A DNA stretch of 51,205 nt, taken from Bordetella parapertussis. Lineage in GTDB: Bacteria; Pseudomonadota; Gammaproteobacteria; Burkholderiales; Burkholderiaceae_A. Positions 23,263 to 32,423 of the stretch are shown piece by piece. The stretch is from NCBI GenBank assembly GCA_945862985.1, contig CAMAZF010000014.1:1-51205 (forward strand), read 5' to 3'. The notes under the pieces are model-generated. The model was not told the DNA's origin, ran no database searches, and saw only the letters and a program-made list of their open reading frames with translations. The translations under genes and the position numbers were made by a program. Within the stretch, counting starts at the first letter, position 1, and each line of letters begins with the position of its first letter.

Positions 23263-24279
23263 TTATTTCTTTGCGAACGGGTTGGGCAATGGGGTGGTGT
23301 CGCTTGAGGGCGGCAGAATGGGCAGACGGAATAGGGGCTGATCGCCCGTGAGCGTCTTCAGGAATGCCACGATCTGTTCGTTCTCCTGCTTGCTGAAGGT
23401 TCGGCCGAGCTGCAAGCGCCCCATGATGTCGACGGCCTCGGTGAGCGTTCTTGCAGCACCGTCATGGAAGTAGGGGTAGGTCAGTTCTACGTTGCGAAGG
23501 GTGGGCACTTTGAAGTTAAAGCGGTCGGCATCTTTGCCTGTTACCGCAGAGCGGCCCTCACCACCACTCTTGGCTTTGTAAGGCTCAACAATGCCCATCT
23601 TTTGGAAGGAGTTGCCGCCCAGTGCCGCGCCGTTATGACAGGCCACACAGCCGCTGTCCTGAAAGAGCTTCAGGCCCGCGAGCTCCTTCGATGACATGGC
23701 CTCTTTGTTTCCCAGGAGCCACTGATCAAATCGTGAGTTGGGCGTGACGAGTGTCTTCTCAAACTCAGCGATGGCTGCAGTGACCTGATCAATGTCGATC
23801 TTGTCCTTTCCGAACACGGTCTTGAATTCGCGTTTGTAGGCCGGAATGGACTCGAGAATGCCCACTGCTAGGGTATGGGTGAATGCCATTTCTCCCGGAT
23901 TGGCAATGGGGCCCCCAGCCTGTGCTTTCAAGTCCGCGGCGCGTCCGTCCCAGAACTGGGCCACATTGAGGCTGGAGTTGAGCACGGTGGGCGAGTTGAT
24001 TGGGCCTTGCTGCCACTTGTCTCCGATGGATGTGCGCAGGTTGTCTGTGCCGCCCATGTGCAGGTTGTGGCAGGAGTTACAGGAGATGAAGCCTGACTTA
24101 GAGAGGCGGGGGTCAAAGTAGAGCTTCTTTCCCAGTTCAACCATGCCCAGATTCACACTGGGGGCCGGCTTGATGACTTCAAATAGGCCCCCTGCGGTGT
24201 TCTGTGCCGTTGCGGCTGTGCCGGCAGCAGTGAGTGCAACTGCGACGCTGAGGCTGAGGAGAGTTTTGGAGCTTTTCAT
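23263..24279 (-). CDS. Di-haem cytochrome c peroxidase
   Basis: The 338-residue protein is a bacterial di-haem peroxidase (CcpA/MauG superfamily) that reduces hydrogen peroxide in the periplasm with electrons from cytochrome c. A signal peptide (MKSSKTLLSLSVAVALTAAG) is followed by two haem sites, CNSCH and CVACH. A further motif is PTLRNVELTYPYFHDGAA, where Tyr and His lie near the haems. The proline-rich tail ends NPFAKK. It lies 42 bases downstream of hemN on the same strand, next to fnr, which suggests use at low oxygen. Confidence 0.93.
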   Translation of the reverse strand: MKSSKTLLSLSVAVALTAAGTAATAQNTAGGLFEVIKPAPSVNLGMVELGKKLYFDPRLSKSGFISCNSCHNLHMGGTDNLRTSIGDKWQQGPINSPTVLNSSLNVAQFWDGRAADLKAQAGGPIANPGEMAFTHTLAVGILESIPAYKREFKTVFGKDKIDIDQVTAAIAEFEKTLVTPNSRFDQWLLGNKEAMSSKELAGLKLFQDSGCVACHNGAALGGNSFQKMGIVEPYKAKSGGEGRSAVTGKDADRFNFKVPTLRNVELTYPYFHDGAARTLTEAVDIMGRLQLGRTFSKQENEQIVAFLKTLTGDQPLFRLPILPPSSDTTPLPNPFAKK

Positions 24280-24321
24280 CGTTGAGGTTCCTTCCGTTTG
24301 AGAGTGGTAAAGCCTGTCCTA

Positions 24322-25701
24322 CTAAAGAATCTTTGAGAAACGAGCGCGATCGAGATCACTCTGCAGGTACTGATCAAAGACCATGGCAATCGCGCGAACG
24401 AGCATCCAGCCCGACTGGGTGACCTGCAGGCCCTGCTCATCCAACTCAACCAGACCCTCTTGAATCAGGGGCTCAAGCCGGGCGAGGGCGTGCGCAAAGG
24501 TTCTCCGAAAATCCGTCATGAACGCCAGCTCAATCGCTTCGAAGTCCAGCTTTCCCTGGCACATGATGGCCATGATGACGGCCCGACGAAGGATGTCCTC
24601 TGGGGTCAGAGCCAACCCTCGCACGACGGGTAGTCGGCCCTGATCAATGCAGTCGTAGTACTCCTCGAGCGTCTTGGCGTTTTGACTGTAAGTGGGCCCA
24701 ATGCGTCCAATCGCGGACACACCCAGTGCGACGAGGTCGCAGTCTGGTTGGGTGCTGTAGCCCTGAAAGTTGCGGTGCAGACGGCCTTGGGCCTTTGCCA
24801 CCGCGAGTGGATCGTTGGGCAGTGCGAAGTGGTCCATGCCAATGTAGACATAGCCCGCCTGGGTCAACCGGTCGATGGCCAGGGCCAGCATATGGACCTT
24901 GCCCTGCGGACTGGGCAGTTCATGGGCATTGATGCGGCGCTGGGGCTTGAAGCGAGTGGGTAGATGCGCGTATGCGTAGATCGCAACCCGGTCGGGGCGC
25001 AGCAAGATCACGTCATCGAGGGTCCTCTCGAAGGACTCGGGCGTTTGCAGGGGGAGGCCATAAATCAGATCCAGGTTGATGGACTCGTATCCAATCCGTC
25101 GCGCGGAGTGCATGAGCGCCTCCACCTGAAACCTCGGCTGTACGCGATGAATGGCGACCTGTACCTGTGGGTCGAAGTCCTGCACGCCAAAGGACAGTCG
25201 ATTGAAGCCAAGGCGATGCAAGTGCTCGAGGCGAAGGTCCGTGACGGTACGGGGATCAATCTCAATCGAGTACTCCCCGCCAGGCACCAGCTCAAAGTTT
25301 CTCTGGAGCATGGACATCACATCACCCAGTTCAGCGTCACTTAAAAACGTAGGGGATCCTCCCCCCAAGTGAAGTTGGCTCACCTTTTGGCCTAGGCCCA
25401 AGTGCTGCGTGATGAGGTCGATTTCTCTAGAGAGATAGTGAAGGTATTCCGCGCCCTTGCTGTGATGTTTGGTGATGACCTTGTTGCAGGCGCAGTAGTA
25501 GCAGACCGACTCACAGAAGGGGATGTGGACATAAATCGAGAGTGCTGTGGCGGATCGGGTCTCACGTCGATCGGTGAGTGCGTTGCACAGGTCTTCTGGC
25601 CCGAACGCCTCAACGAAGCGGTCCGCAGTCGGGTAGGAGGTGTAGCGCGGACCAGGAATGTCATAGCGCTCGAGAAGGGATTCGGAGATGGGCAGGCTCA
25701 T
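24322..25701 (-). CDS. hemN: Oxygen-independent coproporphyrinogen III oxidase HemN
   Basis: HemN is a radical SAM enzyme that converts coproporphyrinogen III to protoporphyrinogen IX without oxygen, in the cytoplasm. The 459-residue product shows GPRYTSYPTADRF at the start, the cluster site CESVCYYCAC (CxxxCxxC), the GGGSPTFL glycine-rich SAM region and the HemN tail. The ATG 25701 is chosen because family members begin there; an upstream in-frame codon at 25728 would add nine residues. An Fnr box lies 36 bases before the start, shared with the divergent fnr gene. Confidence 0.96.
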   Translation of the reverse strand: MSLPISESLLERYDIPGPRYTSYPTADRFVEAFGPEDLCNALTDRRETRSATALSIYVHIPFCESVCYYCACNKVITKHHSKGAEYLHYLSREIDLITQHLGLGQKVSQLHLGGGSPTFLSDAELGDVMSMLQRNFELVPGGEYSIEIDPRTVTDLRLEHLHRLGFNRLSFGVQDFDPQVQVAIHRVQPRFQVEALMHSARRIGYESINLDLIYGLPLQTPESFERTLDDVILLRPDRVAIYAYAHLPTRFKPQRRINAHELPSPQGKVHMLALAIDRLTQAGYVYIGMDHFALPNDPLAVAKAQGRLHRNFQGYSTQPDCDLVALGVSAIGRIGPTYSQNAKTLEEYYDCIDQGRLPVVRGLALTPEDILRRAVIMAIMCQGKLDFEAIELAFMTDFRRTFAHALARLEPLIQEGLVELDEQGLQVTQSGWMLVRAIAMVFDQYLQSDLDRARFSKIL

Positions 25702-25736
25702 GCGCTGCACTATGCTCAGTCTGACCAAGACAAGGC

Positions 25737-25750
25737 TTGATCGGGGTCAA
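25737..25750. promoter_or_regulatory. Fnr box between hemN and fnr
   Basis: TTGAT-CGGG-GTCAA is a near-perfect match to the Fnr consensus TTGAT-N4-ATCAA. It is in the divergent intergenic region. For hemN, a CATAGT -10 candidate (25709-25714) puts the box centre near -41.5, the class II activator position. For fnr, TAATAT at 25780-25785 is a possible -10. It implies oxygen control of hemN and self-regulation of fnr. Confidence 0.75.
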
Positions 25751-25793
25751 AGAGTCTCGCGTTCAGCCCTATTTCTGGCTAATATGCACCGAA

Positions 25794-26537
25794 ATGAATA
25801 CCTTAACTGCCTCCATCAAGGTTGCCTGCTCAAGCTGTAACCTTCGCGAACTCTGTATGCCCGTTGGGCTTTCCGCTGATGAGCTCACCCAACTCGACAC
25901 CCTCATTGCCGGTCGCAAGAAGGTCCCCAAAGGCGGCGCTCTCTACAAAGCGGGAGACCCCTTTCACGCCCTCTATGCTGTGCGTACAGGCTTCTTTAAG
26001 ACCGAGGTGAACACCCAAGATGGTCGGGGCCAGGTCACTGGCTTCCAGATGATGGGAGAGATCATGGGGCTTGACGGCATTGTGCAAGATCAGCACAGCT
26101 GCGATGCCGTGGCCCTAGAGGATTCCGAAGTCTGCGTCATGCCGTATGCACGCATTGAAGATTTGTCGATGCGGTTTGAGCCCCTTGGGCGCCATCTCCA
26201 CAAGGTCATGAGCCGTGAAATCGTGCGCGACCAAGGTGTCATGCTCTTGTTGGGCATCATGCGCGCCGAGGAGCGTGTTGCTGCTTTCCTGTTGAATCTG
26301 GTGCAGCGACTCCACGCACGAGGCTTTTCTCAGAGCGAAGTGGTGTTGCGAATGACCCGGCGGGAGATTGGTAGCTACCTGGGCATGAAGCTCGAGACGG
26401 TGAGTCGCGTGTTCTCCAGGTTTGCCGACGAAGGCATCGTGGACGTCAACCAGCGCCACATTGTCATTAGAGACCCATCCGCACTCAAGGCGCTTGTCAC
26501 TCCGCAGTCCGAAAACTGCACCCATCAGTCTGCCTAA
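25794..26537 (+). CDS. fnr: Fnr-type oxygen-sensing transcription regulator
   Basis: This Crp/Fnr-family regulator senses oxygen through a 4Fe-4S cluster and binds DNA when oxygen is absent. The 247-residue product has the amino-terminal ligands CSSCNLRELC (CxxCx5C) and the fourth cysteine in QDQHSCDAVAL, a cyclic-nucleotide-binding-like sensor domain and the helix-turn-helix TRREIGSYLGMKLETVSRVF, which contains the ExxSR-type recognition positions. The start ATG 25794 puts the cysteines at the right distance; the frame extends upstream across the Fnr box. Confidence 0.95.
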   Translation: MNTLTASIKVACSSCNLRELCMPVGLSADELTQLDTLIAGRKKVPKGGALYKAGDPFHALYAVRTGFFKTEVNTQDGRGQVTGFQMMGEIMGLDGIVQDQHSCDAVALEDSEVCVMPYARIEDLSMRFEPLGRHLHKVMSREIVRDQGVMLLLGIMRAEERVAAFLLNLVQRLHARGFSQSEVVLRMTRREIGSYLGMKLETVSRVFSRFADEGIVDVNQRHIVIRDPSALKALVTPQSENCTHQSA

Positions 26538-27765
26538 GCCGATTGATCTGGTGGTGATTGGCGCGGGAGCCGCAGGGCTCTTTTGCGCCTCGGTGGCGGG
26601 TCGGCTCGGCCTGCAAACGGTTGTGCTTGATCATGCAGAGACGATTGGAGAGAAGATTCGCATCAGCGGGGGCGGTCGCTGTAATTTCACCAACCGATAC
26701 ACCCAGCCCAAGCACTTCCTCTCGCTGAATCCGCACTTCGTCAGGAGTGCCCTCAGTCGCTTCTCCTCCCAAGACTTTATTGGCCTGATTCAGGCCGCGG
26801 GCATTGGTTTCCACGAAAAACACAAGGGGCAGTTGTTTTGCAACGACTCCTCCCAGCAGATCATTCGCTTTCTGATCAACGGGTGTCTGGCATCTGGCGT
26901 TTCTCTGAGACATCCCGTCAGCGTGCTCAATGTTCGGCGCGCAGGGGCGCTCTGGGAGGTGGAGACTTCCGCTGGGGTGTTGATGGCAAGCGCCTTGGTC
27001 ATTGCGACAGGCGGGCTACCCGTTCCAGCGATTGGTGCCACGAGCTTTGGTCTGGATCTGGCGCGAAGCCTTGAACTGCCGGTCACGTCGGTGAGGCCGG
27101 CGCTGGTTCCTCTGGCGCTGACTGCAGAGCAATGGCAGCCCCTGTTGGAGCTCTCTGGGCTCAGCCAGCCGGTTCGAATCTCATCGGGGATTATGGGGTC
27201 TGGCTATGGTGCGCAGTCCTTCGATGAAGACCTTCTGCTCACTCATAAAGGCCTCTCTGGCCCGGCCACGCTGCAGGCGAGCAGCTACTGGTCTGAGGGC
27301 CTGCCCGTTCAGCTGCAGTGGCTATCCTCTGAGCAATGGGATGAACTCGATCAGGGGGCGCCAGGTCAGGGAGGTCGACTGATCTCCTCACGCCTCTCGG
27401 AGTTTCTTCCAGAGCGCTTAGCCCATGTCCTCCTGAGGTTGGGAGGGGTTGAGGATCGGCGCTGGGCGGACCTCAACAAGGCAGACAAGGCTCGTCTGCG
27501 GTCACTCCTACTTGAGCACGTCCTTCGCCCCTCTGGCACCCTGGGCTGGAAGAAGGCCGAGGTGATGTTGGGTGGGGTGGATACCCGCAGCCTGAACAGC
27601 AAGACGATGGAGTCGTCTCAACATCCAGGCCTGTACTTTATTGGTGAGTGCGTGGACGTGACCGGACATTTGGGCGGACACAACTTCCAATGGGCTTGGT
27701 CAAGCGGATGGGCGGCCGCCCAGGCCATTGCCGCGAGGCAGATGACCGCTACCGGATCGGTTTAG
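26494..27765 (+). CDS. HI0933/YhiN (BaiN-like) flavoprotein
   Basis: The product is a cytoplasmic FAD-dependent oxidoreductase of the HI0933/YhiN family; a member in gut clostridia (BaiN) is linked to bile acid reduction, but the role in most bacteria is unknown. Visible are the FAD Rossmann motif [11 protein letters not shown], the family signature [11 protein letters not shown], a second motif [12 protein letters not shown], and the ending [20 protein letters not shown]. There is no ATG before the FAD motif. I use TTG 26494, which overlaps the fnr end, but an ATT or GTG closer to the fold is possible. Confidence 0.85.
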   Translation: MSLRSPKTAPISLPKPIDLVVIGAGAAGLFCASVAGRLGLQTVVLDHAETIGEKIRISGGGRCNFTNRYTQPKHFLSLNPHFVRSALSRFSSQDFIGLIQAAGIGFHEKHKGQLFCNDSSQQIIRFLINGCLASGVSLRHPVSVLNVRRAGALWEVETSAGVLMASALVIATGGLPVPAIGATSFGLDLARSLELPVTSVRPALVPLALTAEQWQPLLELSGLSQPVRISSGIMGSGYGAQSFDEDLLLTHKGLSGPATLQASSYWSEGLPVQLQWLSSEQWDELDQGAPGQGGRLISSRLSEFLPERLAHVLLRLGGVEDRRWADLNKADKARLRSLLLEHVLRPSGTLGWKKAEVMLGGVDTRSLNSKTMESSQHPGLYFIGECVDVTGHLGGHNFQWAWSSGWAAAQAIAARQMTATGSV

Positions 27766-28421
27766 GAGTCGGTGTCGACGCCGTAAAACTTGACCCCAAG
27801 CTGGACCCGATCTCTTCCTTGAGCGACCCGATGTCGATTGGTGTCCCGTAAGGAATAGACGCAGCCGCAGTATTCCTGCTGATAGAACTGCTCCCGCTTA
27901 CTGATCTCAATCATGCGCTGGCTACCACCACCCTTACGCCAGTTGTAATCCCAATACACAAGTCCTTCGTAGGGAGCAGCTGCCCGGGCTCCGCACCCAT
28001 TGATCTGGTTCATGTCTTTCCAGCGTGAGATGCCCAGAGAACTCGTGATCACAGAAAAACCATGCTCAACCGCGTACAGCGCGGTGCGCTCGAAACGCAT
28101 ATCGAAACACATGGTGCAGCGCTCACCTCGCTCTGGCGCATTCTCCATGCCTTTGGCCCGCGCAAACCAGTTGTCAGTGTCGTAGTCCGCATCGACAAAG
28201 GGAACGCCATGCTTCTCTGCAAATCGGATGTTCTCCTCTTTTCGGATGAGATATTCCTTCTCAGGGTGAATATTGGGGTTGTAGAAGAAAATGGTGTAAT
28301 CGATGCCAGACTCCAGAAAGGCCTCCATGAGTTCACCCGCACAGGGGGCGCAGCAGGAGTGGAGCAGGAGTTTGTCTGCCTCGTTTGGCAGCTTGAGTTG
28401 GGGTCTTTGGATTGCAGTCAT
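27762..28421 (-). CDS. queH: Epoxyqueuosine reductase QueH
   Basis: QueH reduces epoxyqueuosine to queuosine in the wobble base of Asp, Asn, His and Tyr tRNAs and is the alternative to QueG. The 219-residue product of the DUF208 family has the conserved cysteines in [22 protein letters not shown] and YCGCVYSL, which bind an iron-sulfur cluster and a second metal. The ATG 28421 overlaps the stop of the upstream MFS gene (ATGA). The frame runs on upstream, but that is a shadow. Its 3' end overlaps the convergent flavoprotein gene by four bases. Confidence 0.93.
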   Translation of the reverse strand: MTAIQRPQLKLPNEADKLLLHSCCAPCAGELMEAFLESGIDYTIFFYNPNIHPEKEYLIRKEENIRFAEKHGVPFVDADYDTDNWFARAKGMENAPERGERCTMCFDMRFERTALYAVEHGFSVITSSLGISRWKDMNQINGCGARAAAPYEGLVYWDYNWRKGGGSQRMIEISKREQFYQQEYCGCVYSLRDTNRHRVAQGRDRVQLGVKFYGVDTDS

Positions 28422-29614
28422 GATTTGATGGGTGCAACTCTGGCGCTCTCGAGACGGGTGGGAAGCGCCCAGATTGCCAACAGCGTGAGCGTGGAGAGTG
28501 CAGCCAGCATCACAAGTGACTGAGCGAATCCAGCAGATTTCACGAGGGGGCCTAGAAGACCCACGGCTGTGCTGCTCACCACGAAGGCAATGCCAATCCG
28601 CATGCCCGTGACGCGTGAGCGAAGGGCGTCGTCCACATAGCGCACGACGATGGTGTCGGTGAAGGGAATGGCGCCAAAAATACTCGCCATAAAGCCTAAG
28701 GCGGCGGCATAGAACCACCAGCCTTCCGCTTGTGAAGCTAAGAACAGAAAGACCGACTGAAAGGCCACAATGCCCATGAAAAGTGGCCGAAGGGCAAAAC
28801 GCTCGGTGAGGCGACCGACGATGACCTGGCTGAAAGCCGCAACGGAATAGAGCGCAGCCAGGGCGGCTCCAATGGCGACAGGGTCGGGAAGGCTCATGGC
28901 CATGCGCTCTCGAAAGAGCTCGGTGTTGCCATTGGTGGTGAAGTTAAAGAGCACAGAGCCCACGCAGGCCGCGACCGTCATCACAATGAGCGCACGCTTC
29001 ACCATGGGTGAAATGGTGGGTGCTCCCTCTGACCGCTTGCTAGCGGCCTTGGCCGCAGAATGTGGCTCCTCTCGGGCGACTCGAGAGAAGGCCACACCCA
29101 GTGCGATGGTGAGAAGGCCTGGCACGATGAAGGCTGCTCGCCATCCGGCCCATTGAACAATGAATCCTGTGATGAGCGCTGCGAGTGCGATGCCCAGATT
29201 GCCAGCGAGGTTGTTCCAGCCAATGGCCAGTCCTGGCCGAGGGGCATCTCGAAGCAGCATGGGAATGCCCACGGGGTGATAGATGGACGCAAAGCTTCCG
29301 AGAAGGGTGAGCGCGACGGCCAGCTGCCAAGGCGACTGACACAGTGCAACCAGTAGACAGCTTGCTCCGGTCCCGAAAAAGAAGGTCAACATGGCTTTGC
29401 GGCGACTCCAGAGATCGCCAAGTCGCCCAGCTGGGATAGATCCTAGCCCGAACATAAAAAACGCCCCGGCTGTGTAGGGCATGAGGTCTTCCCAACGTGC
29501 GAGCCCGAAGTCCAGTGCAATGCTGGAGACCGCCGAGGCGAACACCAAAAGGACCAGATGGTCCATGGTGTGCGCTGCATTCAGCAGCAGGCGAAACGAG
29601 CGTGAGGGCTGCAC
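28418..29614 (-). CDS. MFS transporter, substrate unknown
   Basis: The 398-residue inner-membrane protein is a major facilitator with about 12 hydrophobic segments. The loop between helices 2 and 3 reads [13 protein letters not shown], the classical MFS motif A variant, and a second half begins after a charged central loop ([19 protein letters not shown]). The overall look is that of drug- or fosmidomycin-type exporters, but no substrate can be assigned. It is translationally coupled to queH; a link to queuosine precursor transport is possible but unproven. Confidence 0.85.
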   Translation of the reverse strand: MQPSRSFRLLLNAAHTMDHLVLLVFASAVSSIALDFGLARWEDLMPYTAGAFFMFGLGSIPAGRLGDLWSRRKAMLTFFFGTGASCLLVALCQSPWQLAVALTLLGSFASIYHPVGIPMLLRDAPRPGLAIGWNNLAGNLGIALAALITGFIVQWAGWRAAFIVPGLLTIALGVAFSRVAREEPHSAAKAASKRSEGAPTISPMVKRALIVMTVAACVGSVLFNFTTNGNTELFRERMAMSLPDPVAIGAALAALYSVAAFSQVIVGRLTERFALRPLFMGIVAFQSVFLFLASQAEGWWFYAAALGFMASIFGAIPFTDTIVVRYVDDALRSRVTGMRIGIAFVVSSTAVGLLGPLVKSAGFAQSLVMLAALSTLTLLAIWALPTRLESARVAPIKS

Positions 29615-29629
29615 GATGGGGAGGGGGGC

Positions 29630-30382
29630 TTACCAGCGGAGGGTCAGGCCCACACCAAGCTGGCTGTCCGGCTCCTGGTCATTGAGACCGTGTTTATATC
29701 CGACGTCCAAGTCCATTTTTTCAGTGAGGGACCAGATCAAGCCAACCAGCGCATACGCTGGGTGCTTACTGCTGTCCTTGCTTGCCTGCTGCGCAACGCC
29801 AACGTCGAGTGCGAAGGTGAGGTCTTCACGCACGGGTACGAGCCATGCCGCAGAGGCATTCCAGAGCGTGCGACGTTCATCGGCCGTTTTGCCATTGTTG
29901 GTCAGGCCGACATTGATCAAGAGATCTCCCGCCTTGGTTTCCAATTGGGTGACATGCAGCAGGCTCTGAGTGGAGCGGCCTGCACCAAGCCCACGGGCAT
30001 CATCACCAGTTCCGAGGCTGGCTGTGAGCTTGAGGCCGAGGCTGAGCCCATCCTTTTCGGCATAGCGCCACTTGAGGCCGAGCGCACTGTCTCCTTCCCC
30101 CTTCACTCGAGCACCGTCGTTTGCAGAGGGGTCGCGAAGGTCCAACCGAGTCCCACCCACAAAAAAGTCTAGGGTGTCTGTGAGCCCGCGGGTGTAGGTG
30201 AATGCGAACGCATTCTCATGCGACTTACTCGATCCTTTTCCTGACTCCGCACGATCAAATGTGAATTCAGCCTGATTCCCACCTGCACCTTGGGTGCCGG
30301 TGTCGTCCGTGATGAGCGGGTGAGCAGCCCAAGCTGGGGCAGCAAGAAGGGTCAGTGCAGCAGCGGCGATGAAACGTGTCAT
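29630..30382 (-). CDS. Outer-membrane beta-barrel protein (phenol MetA-like family)
   Basis: The 250-residue product has a signal peptide (MTRFIAAAALTLLAAPAWA) and then alternating amphipathic strands to a terminal aromatic residue (GVGLTLRW), the mark of outer-membrane barrels. The pattern fits the MetA-pathway/transporter barrel family (PF13557-like), members of which are usually linked to uptake of small hydrophobic compounds. The start is ATG 30382, at the signal peptide. It is divergent from the phosphatase gene, with 55 bases between, and lies 15 bases upstream of the MFS gene on the same strand. Confidence 0.75.
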   Translation of the reverse strand: MTRFIAAAALTLLAAPAWAAHPLITDDTGTQGAGGNQAEFTFDRAESGKGSSKSHENAFAFTYTRGLTDTLDFFVGGTRLDLRDPSANDGARVKGEGDSALGLKWRYAEKDGLSLGLKLTASLGTGDDARGLGAGRSTQSLLHVTQLETKAGDLLINVGLTNNGKTADERRTLWNASAAWLVPVREDLTFALDVGVAQQASKDSSKHPAYALVGLIWSLTEKMDLDVGYKHGLNDQEPDSQLGVGLTLRW

Positions 30383-30437
30383 GAAGGGTTCCCTGAATGA
30401 ATTTAGACTGAGCCAACCCTCAACGGAAAGGTGCTCG

Positions 30438-31661
30438 ATGGCGATTATCTCGGTTTTGCGCGGATTGGTGGGGACTGTGAGTCTCCTGGCGGCCACATGG
30501 GCTTGCGCGGCTCCGATGGTGGTGCTGGTCGGGCTGGATGGCTTTCGAGCGGATTACCTCTCGAGAGGCCATGCCCCAGTGCTGGCAGAGATGGCTCAGA
30601 CGGGGGCGGTCTCCGAGGGCCTGATTCCATCCTTTCCATCGCTGACTTTTCCCAACCATGTGACCTTGGTCACGGGCCGTCTCACCCAGAAGCACGGCAT
30701 TGTGAACAACAACATGTCCGACCCACAGAACCCGACGCAGCGCTTTCGGCTCTCTGATCGAGCGGCGGTGATGAATCCCTTCTGGTGGTCGGAATCATTA
30801 CCCATCTGGGTGAGCGCAGAGCGACAGGGGCTGCACACTGCGACGCTGTTCTGGCCCGGAAGCGAAGCCCCCATTCAAGGCGTTCAGCCCACGCGCTGGC
30901 TGCCTTACCAACACGACCTCAATCCTCAGCAGCGGGTGGACCTGCTGTTATCTTGGCTTCGAGAAGACCAGGCCAAACCTCCGGCCTTTGTCACCCTTTA
31001 CTTTTCTCAGGTGGATTCTGCGGGGCACGCAGGCGGTCCGAGCAGTGAGCGAGTCAATGCCTCCATTCAGGAAGTCGATCAGGCGATCGGTCGCTTCCGT
31101 GAGGGGTTACAGACCATGGGATTGCTAGAGAACACGGTGTTTGTGGTGGTGGCTGACCATGGGATGGCCGATACGCCCGTTGACAAGGTGATCTATGGCC
31201 CCGGTCTCCTCAAAGGGTTTCCGGGGGTGCGCTGGGAGTGGACGGGCGCGACCTCTGGGTTGAATCTGGGAGGGGAGTCTGAGGAGGCTGTACTCAAAGC
31301 CCTGTCCGCACAAAAAGAAATCACCTGCTGGCCCAAGCGCAGCATTCCAGAGCGTTTGGGTGGTGGCCAGCACCGGCGAATCCCGGACATTGTCTGTATG
31401 GGGACCCGTGGCTGGACGGTCACTGATCGCTCGGTCAGCTTCCCCATTCCTGGCCAGCATGGCTTTGATCCCGCTGATCCTGAGATGCACGGCATCCTCT
31501 TGGTTCAGGGCCCTGGTATTCCCGTGAGGCCGCTTCCGCGAATCTCGAACCTCGAGGTCTATGGCCTGCTCTGCCATTTGATTGGCATGGAGCCCGCGCC
31601 AAATGACGGGACAGGCCGACTGGTTCGGTTACTGACCGAGAAGCCCAAAAGCGCGAAGTAG
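30438..31661 (+). CDS. Alkaline phosphatase superfamily protein, nucleotide pyrophosphatase type
   Basis: The 407-residue exported enzyme resembles ectonucleotide pyrophosphatase/phosphodiesterases, which split phosphodiester or pyrophosphate bonds in the periplasm. A signal peptide (residues 1-22) is followed by the metal site VGLDGFRADY, the nucleophilic threonine in SLTFPNHVTLVTGRL, then FSQVDSAGHAGG, VVADHGM and the last metal histidine in GQHGFDP. AAGG before ATG 30438 marks the start. It may free phosphate from nucleotides, which would suit this phosphate-scavenging genome, but no Pho box is visible. Its end overlaps the convergent TSUP gene by 33 bases. Confidence 0.88.
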   Translation: MAIISVLRGLVGTVSLLAATWACAAPMVVLVGLDGFRADYLSRGHAPVLAEMAQTGAVSEGLIPSFPSLTFPNHVTLVTGRLTQKHGIVNNNMSDPQNPTQRFRLSDRAAVMNPFWWSESLPIWVSAERQGLHTATLFWPGSEAPIQGVQPTRWLPYQHDLNPQQRVDLLLSWLREDQAKPPAFVTLYFSQVDSAGHAGGPSSERVNASIQEVDQAIGRFREGLQTMGLLENTVFVVVADHGMADTPVDKVIYGPGLLKGFPGVRWEWTGATSGLNLGGESEEAVLKALSAQKEITCWPKRSIPERLGGGQHRRIPDIVCMGTRGWTVTDRSVSFPIPGQHGFDPADPEMHGILLVQGPGIPVRPLPRISNLEVYGLLCHLIGMEPAPNDGTGRLVRLLTEKPKSAK

Positions 31662-32423
31662 CCCCACCGCACTGACGGCCAGAAGCGTAACGCCCAGGAC
31701 ACGAAAGAAAGTGGGCGTCTCCGCAGCCAAGATGCGCTGGTGAAAGCGCTCGCCAATGAGGTGCCCCAGAAAGGCGCAGGGGAAGAGCCAGAGGTGGTGA
31801 ATGAGCTGGAGATCCACCCCAAAAGCAACGAAAGAGGCGAGCTTGATCGTGGTCAGAATGAGCCAGAGCACAAACAGCGTGTTGCGCAATTGGTGTTTGC
31901 TCACGCGTGACGCAATGGCTGGAATGAGCAGTGGTGCGCCTGTGAGAGAGGTCCCACTGAAGTACGCTCCGCCAGCCAGCAAGGCGCGCTCGGTCCAGAT
32001 GTTCTTGACCTGAATGGGCCGATTGATCACATATCCGAGCGCATAGAAGGAGACCACCGTCAGGATGATGACGCTGGTGATCTGGGGTGGCAGGGTGAGC
32101 AACCCCATCACGCCCAGCATCTTGGGCAGGATCATCACCTTTAAGGCTTTTCTCAGATAGGGCCAGTCAGGCGTTTGACTGGGCGCCGCGTCCTCGACTG
32201 ATTGCGCGGTGGCTTTGCGATGACTGCGCCAGGTGATCCACACCGAGAAAACTATCAGGTGCACCGCGATGAGCGGAAGGAAAAGCAGGGCGTCATCGTG
32301 GATGAGCAGGAGGAAGGGAATGGCGAGCACTGCTCCTCCGAAGCCAAGTCCGCTGCGGACAAACCCGCTCCAGATGAAAATCAGGGCCACGCCCAGGAGT
32401 TCGAGCGTAGAGAGCTCAGACAT
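31629..32423 (-). CDS. TauE/SafE (TSUP) family transporter
   Basis: The 264-residue inner-membrane protein belongs to the TSUP family, members of which export sulfite, sulfoacetate or other organosulfur anions. Hydrophobic segments number about eight. The opening FIWSGFVRSGLGFGGAVLAIP and the second-half GGAYFSGTSLTGAPLLIPAI are the two family repeats. The start at ATG 32423 lies inside the end of the lacI-family gene (8-base overlap), so it is coexpressed with that regulator. Sulfite release by the putative desulfinase at 49 kb offers a possible link, but the genomic coupling points to the carbohydrate locus. Confidence 0.85.
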   Translation of the reverse strand: MSELSTLELLGVALIFIWSGFVRSGLGFGGAVLAIPFLLLIHDDALLFLPLIAVHLIVFSVWITWRSHRKATAQSVEDAAPSQTPDWPYLRKALKVMILPKMLGVMGLLTLPPQITSVIILTVVSFYALGYVINRPIQVKNIWTERALLAGGAYFSGTSLTGAPLLIPAIASRVSKHQLRNTLFVLWLILTTIKLASFVAFGVDLQLIHHLWLFPCAFLGHLIGERFHQRILAAETPTFFRVLGVTLLAVSAVGLLRAFGLLGQ

